A stretch of DNA of 64,000 nt from the NCBI GenBank assembly GCA_037176845.1, contig JAYKXP010000021.1, forward strand, positions 434,001 through 498,000. The letters are read 5' to 3'. The notes beneath the pieces were generated by a model. It searched no databases. It saw only the letters and a list, made by a program, of their open reading frames with translations, and had not been told where the DNA came from. The position numbers and the translations under genes were made by a program. Below are positions 22,501 to 34,850 of the stretch, piece after piece (the first letter of the stretch is position 1; each line of letters opens with the position of its first letter). This DNA comes from Paramarasmius palmivorus (lineage: Eukaryota > Basidiomycota > Agaricomycetes > Agaricales > Marasmiaceae).

Positions 22501-25484
22501 TCATGCTACATACTTGAATTGATTCCTATTCTCCGGGTCTCTCTCCATGTATTCCTCCTCCACCAAAACATCAATACGCTTCTTAATCATCGCCACATCC
22601 GGCTTGAAGTGCTTCTTCAGAGCATCCACCGTCTCCGTAATCAGCGCTTCGAACTGCATGTTCTTCTTCGCCTTCATGATCCTGACAACGGCCGCATCAA
22701 TAGTATGCTTTCGCTCATCCTCGATATTCAGATTCGTTCGTTCAGATTCCTCCTCCTGCAACCGATAAGTCAGGCGCCGTATTGAAAACCTGTTGGAGAA
22801 AACACGCACAGTAACTTTAGCCTGGATAGAGTTGATGTGAACTTTGGTTTTGGCGTCCTTGAAACCAGTGTTGAACCGAAAGATGTCCTTGTCGTTGACG
22901 TCTGGGCCTGCAGGCTGCTTCGTCAACACCCTCTTCTTTCCGCATGCCAAGCTTTGAAGAGTTCTACGCAGATCGTCATCATCTGGAACCAGGATGATTA
23001 GCTCACACATCAAGCTCAAAGCCAAAGATCACATACCAAGCTGAATCGCCTCCTTGATATCCGAATACGTCATCTCCGGCGTGTCGTTGAACAGCAGCAG
23101 TACAACCCCCTGATACAAACTAACCGAGAGCTCCTTCACTCCTTCCTTGAACCGAGCCTTGAGCGTCATAGTACCGAGGGCATGATCCCATGTCAGCTTT
23201 CGCTTGGGATGGCGGACTTGGTAGTAGTTCTGATCGTACGCATTCAACTGAGCTTGCAACTACGGTGTTGGGTGGTAAGTGATCAGCAAATGGACGATTG
23301 AATGGGGTGGCGGGTTACCTCAGGGAGTAGTTGTATCGTGATCTTGCGGTTTGTAGAGAACGGCCATGCGCTGGTTTGTAGTACAGTGACCCAGAGCCGT
23401 CGACTAGGATCATCTGGCGGAAGCTTCGAGTGATAATCTTCCATCATCTCCTTCGCCAACTCGAGGTCCGTGAACATGTTCTGCGCCTGGTCGAATTCAG
23501 CATCGTAGTCTGGATATCATGTTAATAGACTCAACCAGCGGAGAGTGTGGACTTACTATCTCTCAGCTTCTTCAGCATGTCCTTCTCTATCGCATCCGAC
23601 GCACTACGTCCCAAGAGTAACCTCTTTGCCAACTGACGATGGTAGAACGTCCTAAACACGTCCTTATCATCAGAGTACCTGTATAGTGACAGCACCGAAT
23701 CAAGCAGCGCCTCGTACTCCGCATCGCTCGTAGATCCCTGACCCTTCCTCAACAGCTTATCCAAATGCTTAGCGATGGCTTCAGCAGGCTTCTTTCGCCG
23801 CGCTTTGAACCCACTCGCAAACGCATCGTTCAGCGCATGGATGAAATCGGGGTCAGGGCGCTTTGGTACGGGAGTGCTGGTACTAGCAGCTGTGGAGGCT
23901 TGAGACAGGTTTTCAGTGAGGAAAGAGGTTTTCATGACGGTTTCGGCGAGGTTCTTGCTTTCGAGAAGATGTTCGACCATTTCGGCTTCGGGACCAGTTA
24001 CGATTGCTTTGACAGTGTCCTGAATAGGCGAATGTTAGTCATGGGTGTGTGAGCAACTGAGAAGAGCAATGTACCTCGAAATGAGCTTTGAAAGCGGCAC
24101 ATAAAGTCTTGATACCACCGACGCGGGTAAAGAGCTGGTACATCTTGGAAAGCGATTCGAAGTCCTTCGCTGCCAGGTAAGAGCCCAGTGCTGGTATAGC
24201 ATTCAGCGAATTGTCCCCTGGAATGAAGAACATCGATTACCTACCTTTAGTAGCAAGCCACTCCGTCCTCTTGTCCATCAAAGCATGCTCGACAGTATTC
24301 TGAATACGTGCCCAGCTGCCAGGTAGCATGATGTCCTTCGTACGCTGAACCTCGCCATCGATACGAGAATGAACATGCTGCAGAAAAGCACGTGGATCAT
24401 CCGCTAGTTCTTTCGCTTTCTCAGTAGATTCGGCTGAGTAGTAAGCCCGTGTGTCTTCGTCGTAGTGTTGTTCAAACATCGTGTATAGTCCGTGCGTGTT
24501 CAGATGGTTGAGTAGCTCGGAGACCTTGGTACGTGTCGGGTGTGGTTGACTGCCGGTGGAATGAGCACTGTCGTTCCGAGGAGCACATAAACGAACTCAC
24601 CCTGACTCGCGTTCACTGGTAGCCCATGCATTGACACTATGTTTGATCCGAAGAGCGAAGTAGGTATCTTCCAAAAGTTTTTCGTTGAGTTTGGAGAATG
24701 CCAGGGTCCTGTCGGTGTTCTCTCGTTGACCTTCCAAGCCTACAGTAACAGGTACCCTTACTGTATATTCCGCAATCCCCGCTCGGAAGGTATATAGACT
24801 TGATTGAGATATGTCAACACAGAGCCTATGGTGTTCTGGTGGTCAAGGTATCAGAGTGCTACCGGGTGGATAAGACGTCGAGGGCGGCTTACCACTTGAT
24901 CATGGAACCAATCACAGAATTCGACAAGAAGCTCTATCCATTCCACTGCCGACTTGTCTGAATCCCTAAGCTCTTTGACGAGGCCGATTTGTCCCGGACC
25001 ACCAGAGATGCACTGATCAAGGGTCCTATCCAGGCAATTATAGAGCTCTCTTCCAGCATCTTGTACGCACACTGCGAGGCGGCATCGATTGTAAACTCCT
25101 TCAAAAGTGTCATTGAGGCTGTGGTAACTATCTCTTGTAAGGATGGTCCTGAGAAAGACGTTGAAATGGTCGATGTTCTTTGGTGGGCCGTCGGTCCTTT
25201 TGGCTGGCAAAAGACAACTCTGAGTTGACAGTAGATAGAGTTAGGGACGATATACGCACGAATGTTCCCCAGCACCTTTATCTGTACGACTCCCCAGGCC
25301 CAGCATTACTTGTACGGGATGAAATCCTAGAAGCAGAGGCAGAATCACTGTCGGTGTCCAGACGAGCTACTTTGCGAATAGGAGATGCCAACCCGTCATT
25401 ATTTGAACTGACTGTAGTCGAGCTCACTTCGGAGAATCCCTCGGAGAACTTGGGTAGCTCGAAAAGATGAAACACGTCCACCAT
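22501..25484 (-). CDS. CUL4: Cullin-4-type E3 ubiquitin ligase scaffold
   Basis: This scaffold joins an adaptor to the RING protein Rbx1; CUL4 complexes act in DNA repair, replication and chromatin. The proposed start at 25484 gives MVDVFHLFELPKFSEGFSEV. Next are cullin-repeat exons (AEYTVRVPVTVGLEGQREN, LFTRVGGIKTLCAAFKAHFE), then the cullin homology region with KDVFRTFYHRQLAKRLLLGR, TWDHALGTMTLKARFKEG and RRTLQSLACGKKRVL. The neddylation/winged-helix tail has RIMKAKKNMQF and ends NQFKYVA. The last three exon junctions were checked and are in phase, the final exon being 22755-22501. The first intron (about 25290-25220) is not securely placed. FKEGVKELSVSLYQGVVLL and the YVA end favour CUL4 over CUL1; CUL3 is less likely. 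It is the apparent parent of the fragments at 14.5, 16.4 and 39.1-42.4 kb. Confidence 0.83.
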
Positions 25485-26545
25485 CGTGGGCGTCGCGAAC
25501 AGCGATAAGCTGGAGTAGTATTTACTCCCACGCTGTTCCTTGTCTCGTCATCATGACCATCCTGCTTATTTACCGCGCTCTAGTCGCCTTAAAGTGGTCT
25601 TCCGCCTACCCTTCTGGTACACTGGCCTAAAACTTCCATATTTGCGACATCCATCTTTCCATTCCCTTGGTCCACATTCAACGCACAACGCCAGACAGCT
25701 TGAGCTTCAGGGAACGCCTCAAGATCATTTCGGCTCTGTTCTGACGATACGCGTCCCCTTCCCGCGCTTTGTTCCTTATTTCAACTTGTTCCTCGTCGTC
25801 ACCATCCTCAATAGTGTCCTTCGATGTCGACTAGGTTAGCGTTCGAACTATCATATGGGCTTTATTTCAACAACAATACTCAAGCATTTGACAGACGACT
25901 CTTTGTTTAGCAAATAGTAATATCAATAATATCTATTCATTTCTTCTCGTTCTCTAGATCCTCCAGTGACATCGCTCGACCCACAAAGGATTGCTCACAT
26001 ACCCTCCAGTTCAACGCGTGCGCGCTGGTGCTGCAGATCCGTCTTTCAACTTTGGAGCAGTGTGCATAGCCTCTTTCATTCGTCAAATACATTACCAGAC
26101 GGTGTAATGCCCCAGTACGACTCGTCACCGGTTCATTTTTGCATTTTCTGGTTGATAATAGGCCGTCAGCCGTCTAGGTTCTGTACAGCCTGATGAATTA
26201 GTCTTGGGCGATTCTTCGGCTAGGAGCCCGAGTCGCGTCTTGGAAACTTCTCACCCGATGCGAGTTTCAGGCAGGTCATTCTGCGGCGCATCACCGAAAC
26301 CGGACACGTAGAATGTATGGCAATACCAAGACCCCGAAATGTTTGTATAAAGTACTACTTCCACTCAAGTCAATTTGGGACAACAACAAATCGGAACCTA
26401 GCATACCACCAAACAGTTCAAGTCGTGAGTATAAATAAATAAATATCTGATAAATATCTGATTTCATCGTAGCAATAGTCGAGTAACGATCAATGTTTCG
26501 GGAAAAGGAACAAGGTTAAGATTAACTGCTTCCAAAAACGTCAGT
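25485..26545. other. Intergenic region upstream of cullin-4
   Basis: It holds the cullin-4 promoter side and the 3' flank of zinc-finger copy 2. A 99-codon open frame at 25540-25839 has no recognisable features and is not called. Confidence 0.35.
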
Positions 26546-27517
26546 TTACTTGGAAGGATTATGTTTGCAGGTTCTACTGTGGCGCTTCATGTCTGCTCTG
26601 GTGACGGTTCTCTTGGAGCAGAAAGGACATTGGTGAGGCTTTTCTCCTAGATGAGACATGATGTGATCTGATTTTAGTTTGTCCGAGTCTTTGGTTAGTA
26701 GATGACTGCACCGAAAGCGTAAAACTCGACCTCACATTTCAGGTTCTGACGGGTGGTAAAGGTAGCCGCGCAAGGAGGAAAGTCTATACAATGGTATAGC
26801 TTCTTTCCTTGGTGTCTGCGCGCCTCATTTGCAGCCCGGACGCGGTCTGACGCCACAATTCGCTTCGTTAGAGACGAAGGCTCGACACTAGGAATTGTTG
26901 GACTGTGTTGTGCGTGGGAGAACATGGGAGGTGGCCCACTCGGGGTATAACCAACATTGTATGTCGGGACGTGCCTCTGGCTGGTACTGGCTTCGCGGGA
27001 CAACTGGAAATTCTCAGGTACGGGCCATTGTGCAATCTGATACGTGTTCGCATTCAGATATTGACCTGCATCGTGAAACCAAGGAACTTGTTGCATCCCC
27101 GAGTCGCTGTTGTTCAGGGCAGGTATTGTATGAGTAGAGCTAATGGAGGCAGGCCTTTGACTGAGAGTGGCTTCGTGGCTTGAGCTACCAGGTACTTCTC
27201 CGTCGCTCGGCCCTGTTGGCAGATAGGCATATGCATTCATATATTGTCCGCCATTGTTGGCATTCTGATACTGGGGCGGTCGGAGAGGAAACCCACGAGT
27301 CATGTAAGTACCTGTGGTGGTATTAGCAGTATTCAGTTTGAAGTAGGGTGCCGATCACCTGGTATACAATTTTCCTCGTCCTTCGGCGAAAGTAGACGTC
27401 TACATTCTGTGAGCAACTAGACGGCTTGGCAAGGGAAATGATCTCGTACCGATAATCGGTGGGGGGAACCGTCACGGTGGCACGACTCGGATGTAAAGGG
27501 ATGTCGTTCTGGGACAT
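26546..27517 (-). CDS. Two-finger C2H2 zinc-finger protein, family copy 2
   Basis: This is a putative nuclear DNA-binding protein of the local family. A short 5' exon starting MSQNDIPLHPSRATVTVPPT (27517) probably joins the main exon that contains MTRGFPLRPPQYQNANNG. The main exon is Pro/Gln/Asn-rich and ends in the family signature RIVASDRVRAANEARR and finger 1 YHCIDFPPCAATFTTRQNLK. The last exon supplies HIMSH and finger 2 HQCPFCSKRTVTRADMKRHS, with a TAA at 26546. Finger 2 ends RTCK, so the fourth ligand may again be Cys. The 5' splice phase was not resolved. If the first exon is not used, translation would start at 27303. Confidence 0.75.
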
Positions 27518-28771
27518 GTAGTCTGAAGTTTCATCTGACCCGAGGGCAGATTTATAGGGGCGTGCGTGTCTAGTGCTGTATGTATGGCAGCATGCAACAT
27601 TAACAGAATTGATTAGACGCCCTCTGGTACTTTAGTGGATCGGTGCGTTGAAACAGGCGCACATAGACGCGCATTCCTCCGGGGACCGGTTTAGACGCTT
27701 AGGGCCAATGAGCTCAAACACAATGCATATTTGTTTGCCATTTTTCAAGTTTGGCCCTTGCCGACCAGGCTTTCAGAGGGTGATTCATGCTCTTGGGAGC
27801 TCGGTCGGCATAGACCGGGTCACCATCAGTCGAAACAATTGTTCTATCGCGGGTAACGCCACTCTCTTCTGATCAAGCGATCCTTCTGATCATGTAGCTC
27901 ATTGCAAGTATCAAAGTTGTGGATGATGCACTGGAATAGACCTTTAGTACGCAAGTTACATGGACGCACTACAGTGCCCACGCGATGTGTTATTTCTTGA
28001 TTCGAAAGCGGCGACATAATTACACGATCGGAGTGTGGGTAAAAAGCTTTTAGCCTAAGGACAAGGCGTAGTATGTCAAAACCTTTGCAGGCCTGTTCAA
28101 AAATTATGGACATTGATTGAGCTCCATCGCCTCGACTGCGCCACTTTGAAAAGAAGCATAGCACTCAAAATGTATTTAGACGCTATGTATAAACAGGTTG
28201 CTGTTGCACTGATCCTACGATCCTGTAAGTGATGGAGCGCAAGGCAGAACCTATGACCTGGATTGTACCACCCGGTGAGCCTGCCGTGACTAGAAAGAAC
28301 AACGAGACCCCCAGATACAATCAGACAGTAAATCGATATCAAAGTTGAGGCCATGCAGAATATCATACAGCGGGCCTAGCTATGCCAAAAAGTTGGCATT
28401 GTTTGGTATGAGGTGTATGGCAGAAAAAGCGTCAAAAGAAACAGACCACCGGATTAGCGTCAGTCTCACCGAGACCGAGTTGTCAACATTGATGTGTAGC
28501 TGCTGTATGATTAGACAGGAGATAGGCGATGTACCCCAAGGCCCGTATTGTCCTAAAAGGCGACCTCTAGGTTTTTAATCGCAACAGGAAGAGTGGATGC
28601 ACTGAGAAAGCAGAAAGCCAGTTCTCACTATTCAGGGAATTTAAAAACGTCCACAGCTTCAATATTTGACCGAAGCATGAGGATTTCCGTCTTCGTGCTG
28701 AATTGCCCTAGATGCCAAAGTCTACAGCTTTGTGCTTTGTCGGGAGAGTACAGTACTTCCGAGTCAGGCAA
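27518..28771. other. Intergenic, no supported gene
   Basis: Two minus-strand open frames (28097-28366 with a hydrophobic start MIFCMASTLISIYCLIVSGG, and 27844-28164) could be exons of a small membrane or secreted protein. Their frames do not join cleanly and no family was recognised. Confidence 0.3.
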
Positions 28772-29065
28772 TCACTGTGCCTGTGCATGAGGTTCAAGTT
28801 GGATCTTTCTAGATCTGCTTCTTCGTTCGTGGGCTATCCTGCGGGTAACTCGACTGAACAGCTGATCAGTACATTCTACAGAAAAAACAGGGACGTACAT
28901 TATGTTCTTTAATTCTCTGACTCTGTCTAGCTCTTTGGGCGAATAGAAGAACATATTCCTGAATTCCAAATGAATGGCTCGTGGATGTGGGGGCATAGCA
29001 TATTCGGCTGTAGGAAAAAGGGGAGCTGAATCGGTTCTGTGTCGGATTTAAAAGACAGTCGTTCC
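28772..29065 (-). pseudogene. Fragment of the R1-linked unknown gene
   Basis: The frame beginning MPPHPRAIHLEFRNMFFYSP aligns in pattern with MPTYPHRIQGHTFLFAQKAR of the gene at 20 kb. A neighbouring frame continues the upstream homology, so the copy is frameshifted. The 700-bp inverted-repeat element at 29066-29765 interrupts it on the upstream side. Confidence 0.5.
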
Positions 29066-29765
29066 AGCTAACCAAAAAACTCTTAGTTACTCTAGGCCGC
29101 TTTCGAAAAAAAGTAGTTAGATTATAAAGCAGTTCCCATACCCACGCCAGGGCCAGCCGGAAGGGCAACTGGCTACGTCACATCTCACACTGTTTTTTCT
29201 CTGTTCCCTCACATTCTTCTATGTCGCCGGGAAACTTTGAAATGAAGACGCAGACATCATTGTATCCCCTCTAATGCGACCACTCTCTCAGCATTCCGAT
29301 ACATCAACGTTGACGCATTTGACAGTGTCGCCCTCAACTATCAATCCCCAACAACTATCGTTATCACCTTTCTGCACTGAGCCAATCCCAGTAGAAGCCA
29401 GACTCCCTTCAACTAGCACAAGACTGTAAATAACATGTCTTGAATGGTCCGGATGTGAGGGATAGCAGGAGGCGCACAAGTGTCGGGATCCCGACTAGTT
29501 GGGGCGGGATTTATTACGTACCATAAACAATGGTGCGATGATGCAAACCTACGAACTACTTATTCTGCGATTATTACAAGGGCTATAACCTACATTAGAG
29601 TATTTGCTAATTCAGGTTTATGTTTTGCTCATCTTGCTCGCGTGAGAGACGTGTACGGTGGGGACACTGACAGCCGGGATACACACCGCGAGGGCGTGGG
29701 TATGGGAACTGCTTTATAATCTAACTACTTTTTTTCGAAAGCGGCCTAGAGTTTTTGGGTTAGCT
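29066..29765. mobile_element. 700-bp element with long terminal inverted repeats (MITE-like)
   Basis: The left end (29066-29148) and the reverse complement of the right end (29693-29765) match almost perfectly: AGCTAACC(C/A)AAAAACTC, then TAGGCCGCTTTCGAAAAAAA, then GTAGTTAGATTATAAAGCAG and TTCCCATACCCACGCC. The left end carries about 10 extra bases (TTAGTTACTC) after AACTC. The interior of roughly 540 bp has no recognised coding sequence, so it would be non-autonomous. A target duplication is not clear. If the true ends are ACC..GGT, the flanks would be TA, as for Tc1/mariner-like elements. It separates two parts of the R1-linked repeat. Confidence 0.8.
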
Positions 29766-29859
29766 GTCAAAGGAACCCCATATCAAGCGAGCCTGCGAGC
29801 GATTGAGTCTGCCTAGGGGAGACTAAAGGAACCCAGGGTTTTGTGCGGAACTCGTGACT

Positions 29860-30480
29860 CGGTGATGGATATGGTTGACGACATCGCTATCGGCTCCGAA
29901 GCCGTGACAAACGTCTCTTACACGCACCATCACTATCACCCCGATCCACTTAAACTCTACCTGCTGGACATGGATCAAAATATTCAAGTCAAAGCATTCA
30001 AGAATCATACCGAATGTAAGGTTTCAAGTACCGTATTGGCTGAGCGCCGGTCATGCTATCTTCCTCGATAGCCTTAAAAGGAATCGTGATACATGACTTG
30101 GATTGGATCTTTTATGGGTTTCCGAGCTGTCCTCTACTCCTCTCTTGTCTTCTCGTGATCTTTTCAACTGACATCTGTATCACTTTTCTCAGTCCTGTCC
30201 TTGACTATCGCTCGTGTCAATCGGGTGCTAATCGGAACGAAACCAAGGAATCTGTAGCGCAAGTTGAAAAGCAAGACATCGAGTGAGCACGTTGAGTTAC
30301 GGCCTTTTAACGGTATCGCACCATTATGTTCTGTCTCGATCCTGTCACTCATTTGCAAACCAAAGTCGGACCACTGCCCCGAAATCGTTCTCAGCCTATT
30401 TTTTCGACCTGGCTTCTTCACTTTCCAATGAAAAGTCTTTGAGCTTAAAGATACAAGACCATGGCCAACAAACTTGAAGT
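29860..30480. repeat. Dispersed repeat R1, copy B
   Basis: It matches copy A in order: CTGGACATGGATCA, GGGTTTCCGAG, TTGACTATCGCTCGTGTC, TTCTGTCTCGATCCTGTCAC, and AAAAGTCTTTGAGCTTAAAG followed by ATACAAGACC. Frames are broken by stops and indels. Confidence 0.65.
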
Positions 30481-30924
30481 ATAACGCTTGGAGCATCTGA
30501 GTTTAGGCCACGAACCTCGAAACGAAAGACCAGGAGCCATGCAGGGATCTCGCGGAACTAGATATTGAAGTGCTGCCGTACGTGAGGTTTTGAAGTTTTC
30601 TCTCCTAGTTTTGGATCATGATCTTGGCTCATCGTTGCTACTCCAGGTTCAGTGGTATCCTAAAACTCGCTTATGCCTTACGAGGCATGCTCACTTTACC
30701 CAAAATGATAGAATGTACAGCCAAGCCAAACACGCTTGTTGCGGAACCGGGGCGAGAATCAATATCGTCGTCGTATTAACCACTCGGAAGCAGTCAATGT
30801 TTTTGTTTGGGGCATAACACGCAGAGAAAAATCTTGAACAAGACATCTAATCGTAGTGAGTACTCGAGCATGAACATGTATACCAGACACTAATACTACA
30901 GTACGATGTACACACTAGGCCCCG

Positions 30925-31080
30925 CTCAGACCATGAGATACATTCGAGGAGTTACACTTGCATCTCTTGCAGCGGAAGATTTAGTGACAGTTTTGTGGGA
31001 GCCGAAAGAGCATTTGTACGGTTTTGCTCCCCTGTGAGAATTGACATGATGATTCTACGTTGCTGTAGGCAGAAGCGGTA
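30925..31080 (-). pseudogene. Degenerate C2H2 zinc-finger remnant
   Basis: The minus strand keeps the spacing of the family's last exon: ATCATGTCAATTCTCAC, then GGGGAGCAAAACCGTACAAA and TGCTCTTTCGGCTCCCAC. Small indels break the frame. No upstream exon of the family was found next to it. Confidence 0.6.
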
Positions 31081-32155
31081 AAGGCATCAAAATCAAAGGT
31101 GGCGGCGGGAGTAGAAAGGAGAAAGGGTTGGCTGCCTCTACGAAAACGCAAACGAAATACTCATCATTCCGGTTATGCTTGGCAACGTTGTCATCCTCTA
31201 TCCAATCTCGAGACGGGTACCTTGATATATGACCATGAAGTATGTTCGTTCGTTGACTATCTCACTCATTCCTTGGGCTAACTGTAGTCTAGTCAAGGTC
31301 TAATCAAGGCACGTTTCAGCTCGGATGGGCACTAATGGCATCGGGTATCTTCTGATCTGGATATACAGTCGTATATGAGTTCTTTAATTCGACGATCATG
31401 CGCTCTCATTAGCCTTCCCTTCTCCAGATGTAGACCTAAAACTCACGAAGGCACGAAGCGACCGCCGACAACTTGTGCGGTTGACCGACTTCTCACCGAC
31501 ATATGCACGAAAAGGAAGCCAAATTGTTGCATGAACTAGTAACCGCTCGTAAGGTACTTCAGCGACATCGTTCACCATACTGAATCATTGACCGAAGCTT
31601 GAGCAGGAGGTATAGCATCGAGACAATATTTAGTTACCGCCTTCAATGGATGAAAGAAACCCCATTATCGTTTTCCTCTTCGCGATGAGACTTTATATGG
31701 TTGAAGTCCATGTTGTCAGCTAGTAGAGGTAGATGCGCAAGGTTCGCACGCCCTGGGCGTTGGCGCTTCTGACTGGTGGTAACAGCGCGCTCTATTACGG
31801 CGTTTGGTGGATGTCCACCATCTCACTGCTCGTTAATAGCCAAGACATGCGAAGTGCTGGAGTCTGTAAACAATTGTAATCCAACAAGGTGCTCCACTCG
31901 CCTACGGTTCTGTCCATTGTTCTTATAGACTCGACACAACAGGACCCGACTTAAACATTTGAAGGCATAAATCCCTTGACTGTTCACGCCCAACTCGGTC
32001 CATCCTACTGTTCGTATATACTAATGATCATCGTTATTGGCGACACATGTGACCAGCAGATCCAGTGCTACGATCCCGGAAACGGTACAAGGAAATCTCA
32101 ACATAGTGAGTAAGTAGTCTAACATGCATTCTACTTATCCTATCTGATTGTATAT
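31081..32155. other. Intergenic, nothing recognised
   Basis: Only short open frames. The right end holds the 3' flank of zinc-finger copy 3, with a GTGAGTAAGTAG-like stretch also seen downstream of other copies. Confidence 0.35.
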
Positions 32156-33035
32156 CTACCCAGCAGAAAATAAATCCTTTGGCACGAGGACTTGGGTGCC
32201 ATTTCCACCTTTAGATGGATTCAATCTGCACGATTTGATGTGTCGTTTAATGTCAGATCGGGTCACGGTCCTCTTGTTGCAGAAAGAACATTCATATGGC
32301 TTTTCTCCGAGGTGGGACCTGATATGATCTCATTCCCGTCGTTAGCTGACACGGCATCAAGAAAACCCTAGACAGAAGGCTCACTTTTTAGATTGTGATG
32401 GGTGGTAAAGGTAGCCTTGCAAGGAGGAAAGGCTGTACAATGGTATAATTTCTTCCCGGGATGTCTGCGCTGTTCGTTTGCAGCCCGGACACTTTCTAGC
32501 GCCACGATCGGCTTCATGATATACGAACGCTTGGTGTAGGACGGAACTGGATTATGATGCGGATCGTTGGTCATTACGGGTAGTGTGGTATAGGCGGGAT
32601 GATTGTCCTTTGTCGGGACTAGCCTCTGGCCTGCGGTTACAGTCTCGTGATCAAGTGAGTAGTGGTGGTCCGGAAGTGACGCATGAACTATCGGATGGGC
32701 CTGTTGTAGCTCGCTGCAGACAATCGGTTGGGTGTGATTGCTACTTGTCGGAAGGGACGTCTGACTAATGTTGCTGTAGGAGAGTATGCCTGCTGGTAAC
32801 TCCACACCTTCTAGTGGCATATACATGGATTGATATGCATTCAGATTGACAGAGGTAGAATCGTCGCTGGTGTATAGATGAAAGGGAGCGTTATGTGTCA
32901 TGTGAGTGCCTATTATCTGAACGTCAGAAGCACCCTCAAAATTAATCTCACTATGTTCACCCTTCTGGTAGACCCCGGCGTGTTTGTGAATTCCAAGCGT
33001 CGTTGCACGGTAGAAACATATTTCCGTCGTACTCT
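32156..33035 (-). CDS. Two-finger C2H2 zinc-finger protein, family copy 3
   Basis: The main exon starts MTHNAPFHLYTSDDSTSVNL. It continues through a Ser/Thr/His/Pro-rich region to PIVALESVRAANEQRRHPGK and finger 1 YHCTAFPPCKATFTTHHNLK. After an intron the last exon gives HIRSH and finger 2 YECSFCNKRTVTRSDIKRHI. It then has a longer tail than its relatives, GGNGTQVLVPKDLFSAG, with the stop at 32156. A 5' exon around 32965-33035 with MFLPCNDAWNSQT matches NDAWSTQTCYIQSEG of other copies, but its splice to the main exon is out of phase as read. The full-length form may therefore be damaged. Confidence 0.7.
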
Positions 33036-34555
33036 GTAGCCCTGGGGGATTGAGTCAGGGTGTCAATGGCATGGTATAGGACGATCACCGTGTGGCATAC
33101 CAATTGCTATCGGCATGCATGTTGGTTCATGCACGTATTCACAATGTGTTCAGCGAAGCAGTGGGTTATTGTGGCTCGGTATTCCGAAATCTGGAGCCCT
33201 TTCTGCCATTTTATTGTTGCTGCCGTGATGGGTAGGAAAACAACCCTGTACTTGCTGATGCAGCTTGAATGTGTCACGCGAAACAGCAATTCTGGTGGTG
33301 GATTTTGGGTGGATTGCAACCTCGCGGACTCCCGGTTAGTTAATAATAACGTTTAAACACTGATGATATAACGACACCGGGGCCTGACCCTGACGCGGAC
33401 TTTCAGTCGAGCGCCAGCTTGTCTGTACTTGAACTCAAGTGTGCAACAGCTACATCCCACACACTCAGGAATTGGAAAATATCCCATTTGGAGGAATTCT
33501 GCATATCCAACGTATATCAGAGCTGAAAAGAGCTGTGATCCTCCAGCAATCATCTCGATGATCCCAGTGAAACGACCATTCCTGGCGTGACAAATAAGGC
33601 ACTGACTCGGAGGCTTATCTCTCAATTAACACATATAAACCCTTATTATAACTACTCTAGGAAATATGCTGTAGTTGAATTATGTTTGCATTTATAAACT
33701 TGGCAGTACATGTACATCCCCGGGATGGCCAGACCAAATATAATTGAACATGAGCTGGCATATGAGGATCATATCCTCACGGGGTCTGACGTCCAGCGGG
33801 GGTCTCGCGCCAAAGGCGTGCATGAAGCTTGTATAACTTAATGGGCGCCTAAGATTTTTGCCACAATCTCGCTGACGTTTTGAGAACTTTCAACGATTTG
33901 AGATGATTGAATACATGGAATGGGACGAACAACAGCTAGAAGAAGATAGAGATAGATATGATCTTGTCAGTTCTGAAAAGCTACGATGCTCAATGTGGCT
34001 TGGTGCAAAAGAGACGTTGTCGGATTTTTTCGGCTGTATTCGGTTATTCGGATTCCATCTATTCCTCACGAGACTTGATACACGAGGCACCAGGAGGCAC
34101 CGCAGTTACTTTCCGTGGCCCCGAGTTCAAATGGCAATGCTGTACTTAGGGACAGACAGAGCGTTTGGATGAGGACGAAATCCCGTACGCCACCATTCTA
34201 TGGCTCGTCCACGGTTGAGGTCAGCAATCACACGCTTGTCAATTTTCACCGAGAGTGATAGACTCAAAACCCGAGCAGGCCATGACGGTACGTGTGCTAT
34301 ACCCTTTAAAACATTCAGTTATGCCCCTTTTGTCCCTTGTATTTATAGCTTTGATAAACATCAACTACTCGACTCGAATCTTGGATGTCCGAAGTTAAAG
34401 CTGTAATTAGTAACAGCTTTGATAACCGTTTGATCTTCCGCGGAATTAATCACACGCCTAGGCCTCGGATTCTATAAGCCCTGTGCACAAGGCCTCGGAT
34501 ACTGATAACCAAACCACGAGGTGAATGAATCAGGCTGTAGGGTTGGTTGGTGATA
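33036..34555. other. Intergenic, nothing recognised
   Basis: Short open frames without family resemblance. A duplicated GGCCTCGGAT motif occurs near 34462-34500. No transposon ends were identified. Confidence 0.35.
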
Positions 34556-34559
34556 TCAA

Positions 34560-34850
34560 ATATGCGATACGCAATACGCAAGCGTGTAAGGGTGTAAAGT
34601 GTCCATTCCAATGAGAAATATCCCTTCTATATTCACAATTCCTAGCATAAGTGTAAGCGTAGGAACTCTATTTTCGCTAGCCCAAAAACCCGACATACCA
34701 AAACCAAGCACGAGGCACGACTCCCAATACGAAACCAACACAGGATGTACCCGGCCTTGTAAATCAACCAGACCGTCTGGGAACCGCTCAAACCCCAAAC
34801 CGTCTGCCACTTGAATGTGGGCCAAAGGGAACGAGCATCTTTGGACACTT
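34560..34850 (-). pseudogene. Fragment of the 3' end of an aspartic protease paralogue
   Basis: It matches the 3' end and downstream flank of the protease at 36.5 kb. Shared features include AAATATGC.ATA, AGTGTAAGCGTAGG.A, and on the minus strand TTGGGAGT.GTGC.T followed by GTGCTTGG.TT.GGTATG. Only the terminal membrane-tail region is represented. Confidence 0.6.

Noticed and set aside
25540..25839. 99-codon open frame beside cullin-4
   Set aside because: No homology, signal or exon structure; composition like intergenic DNA.
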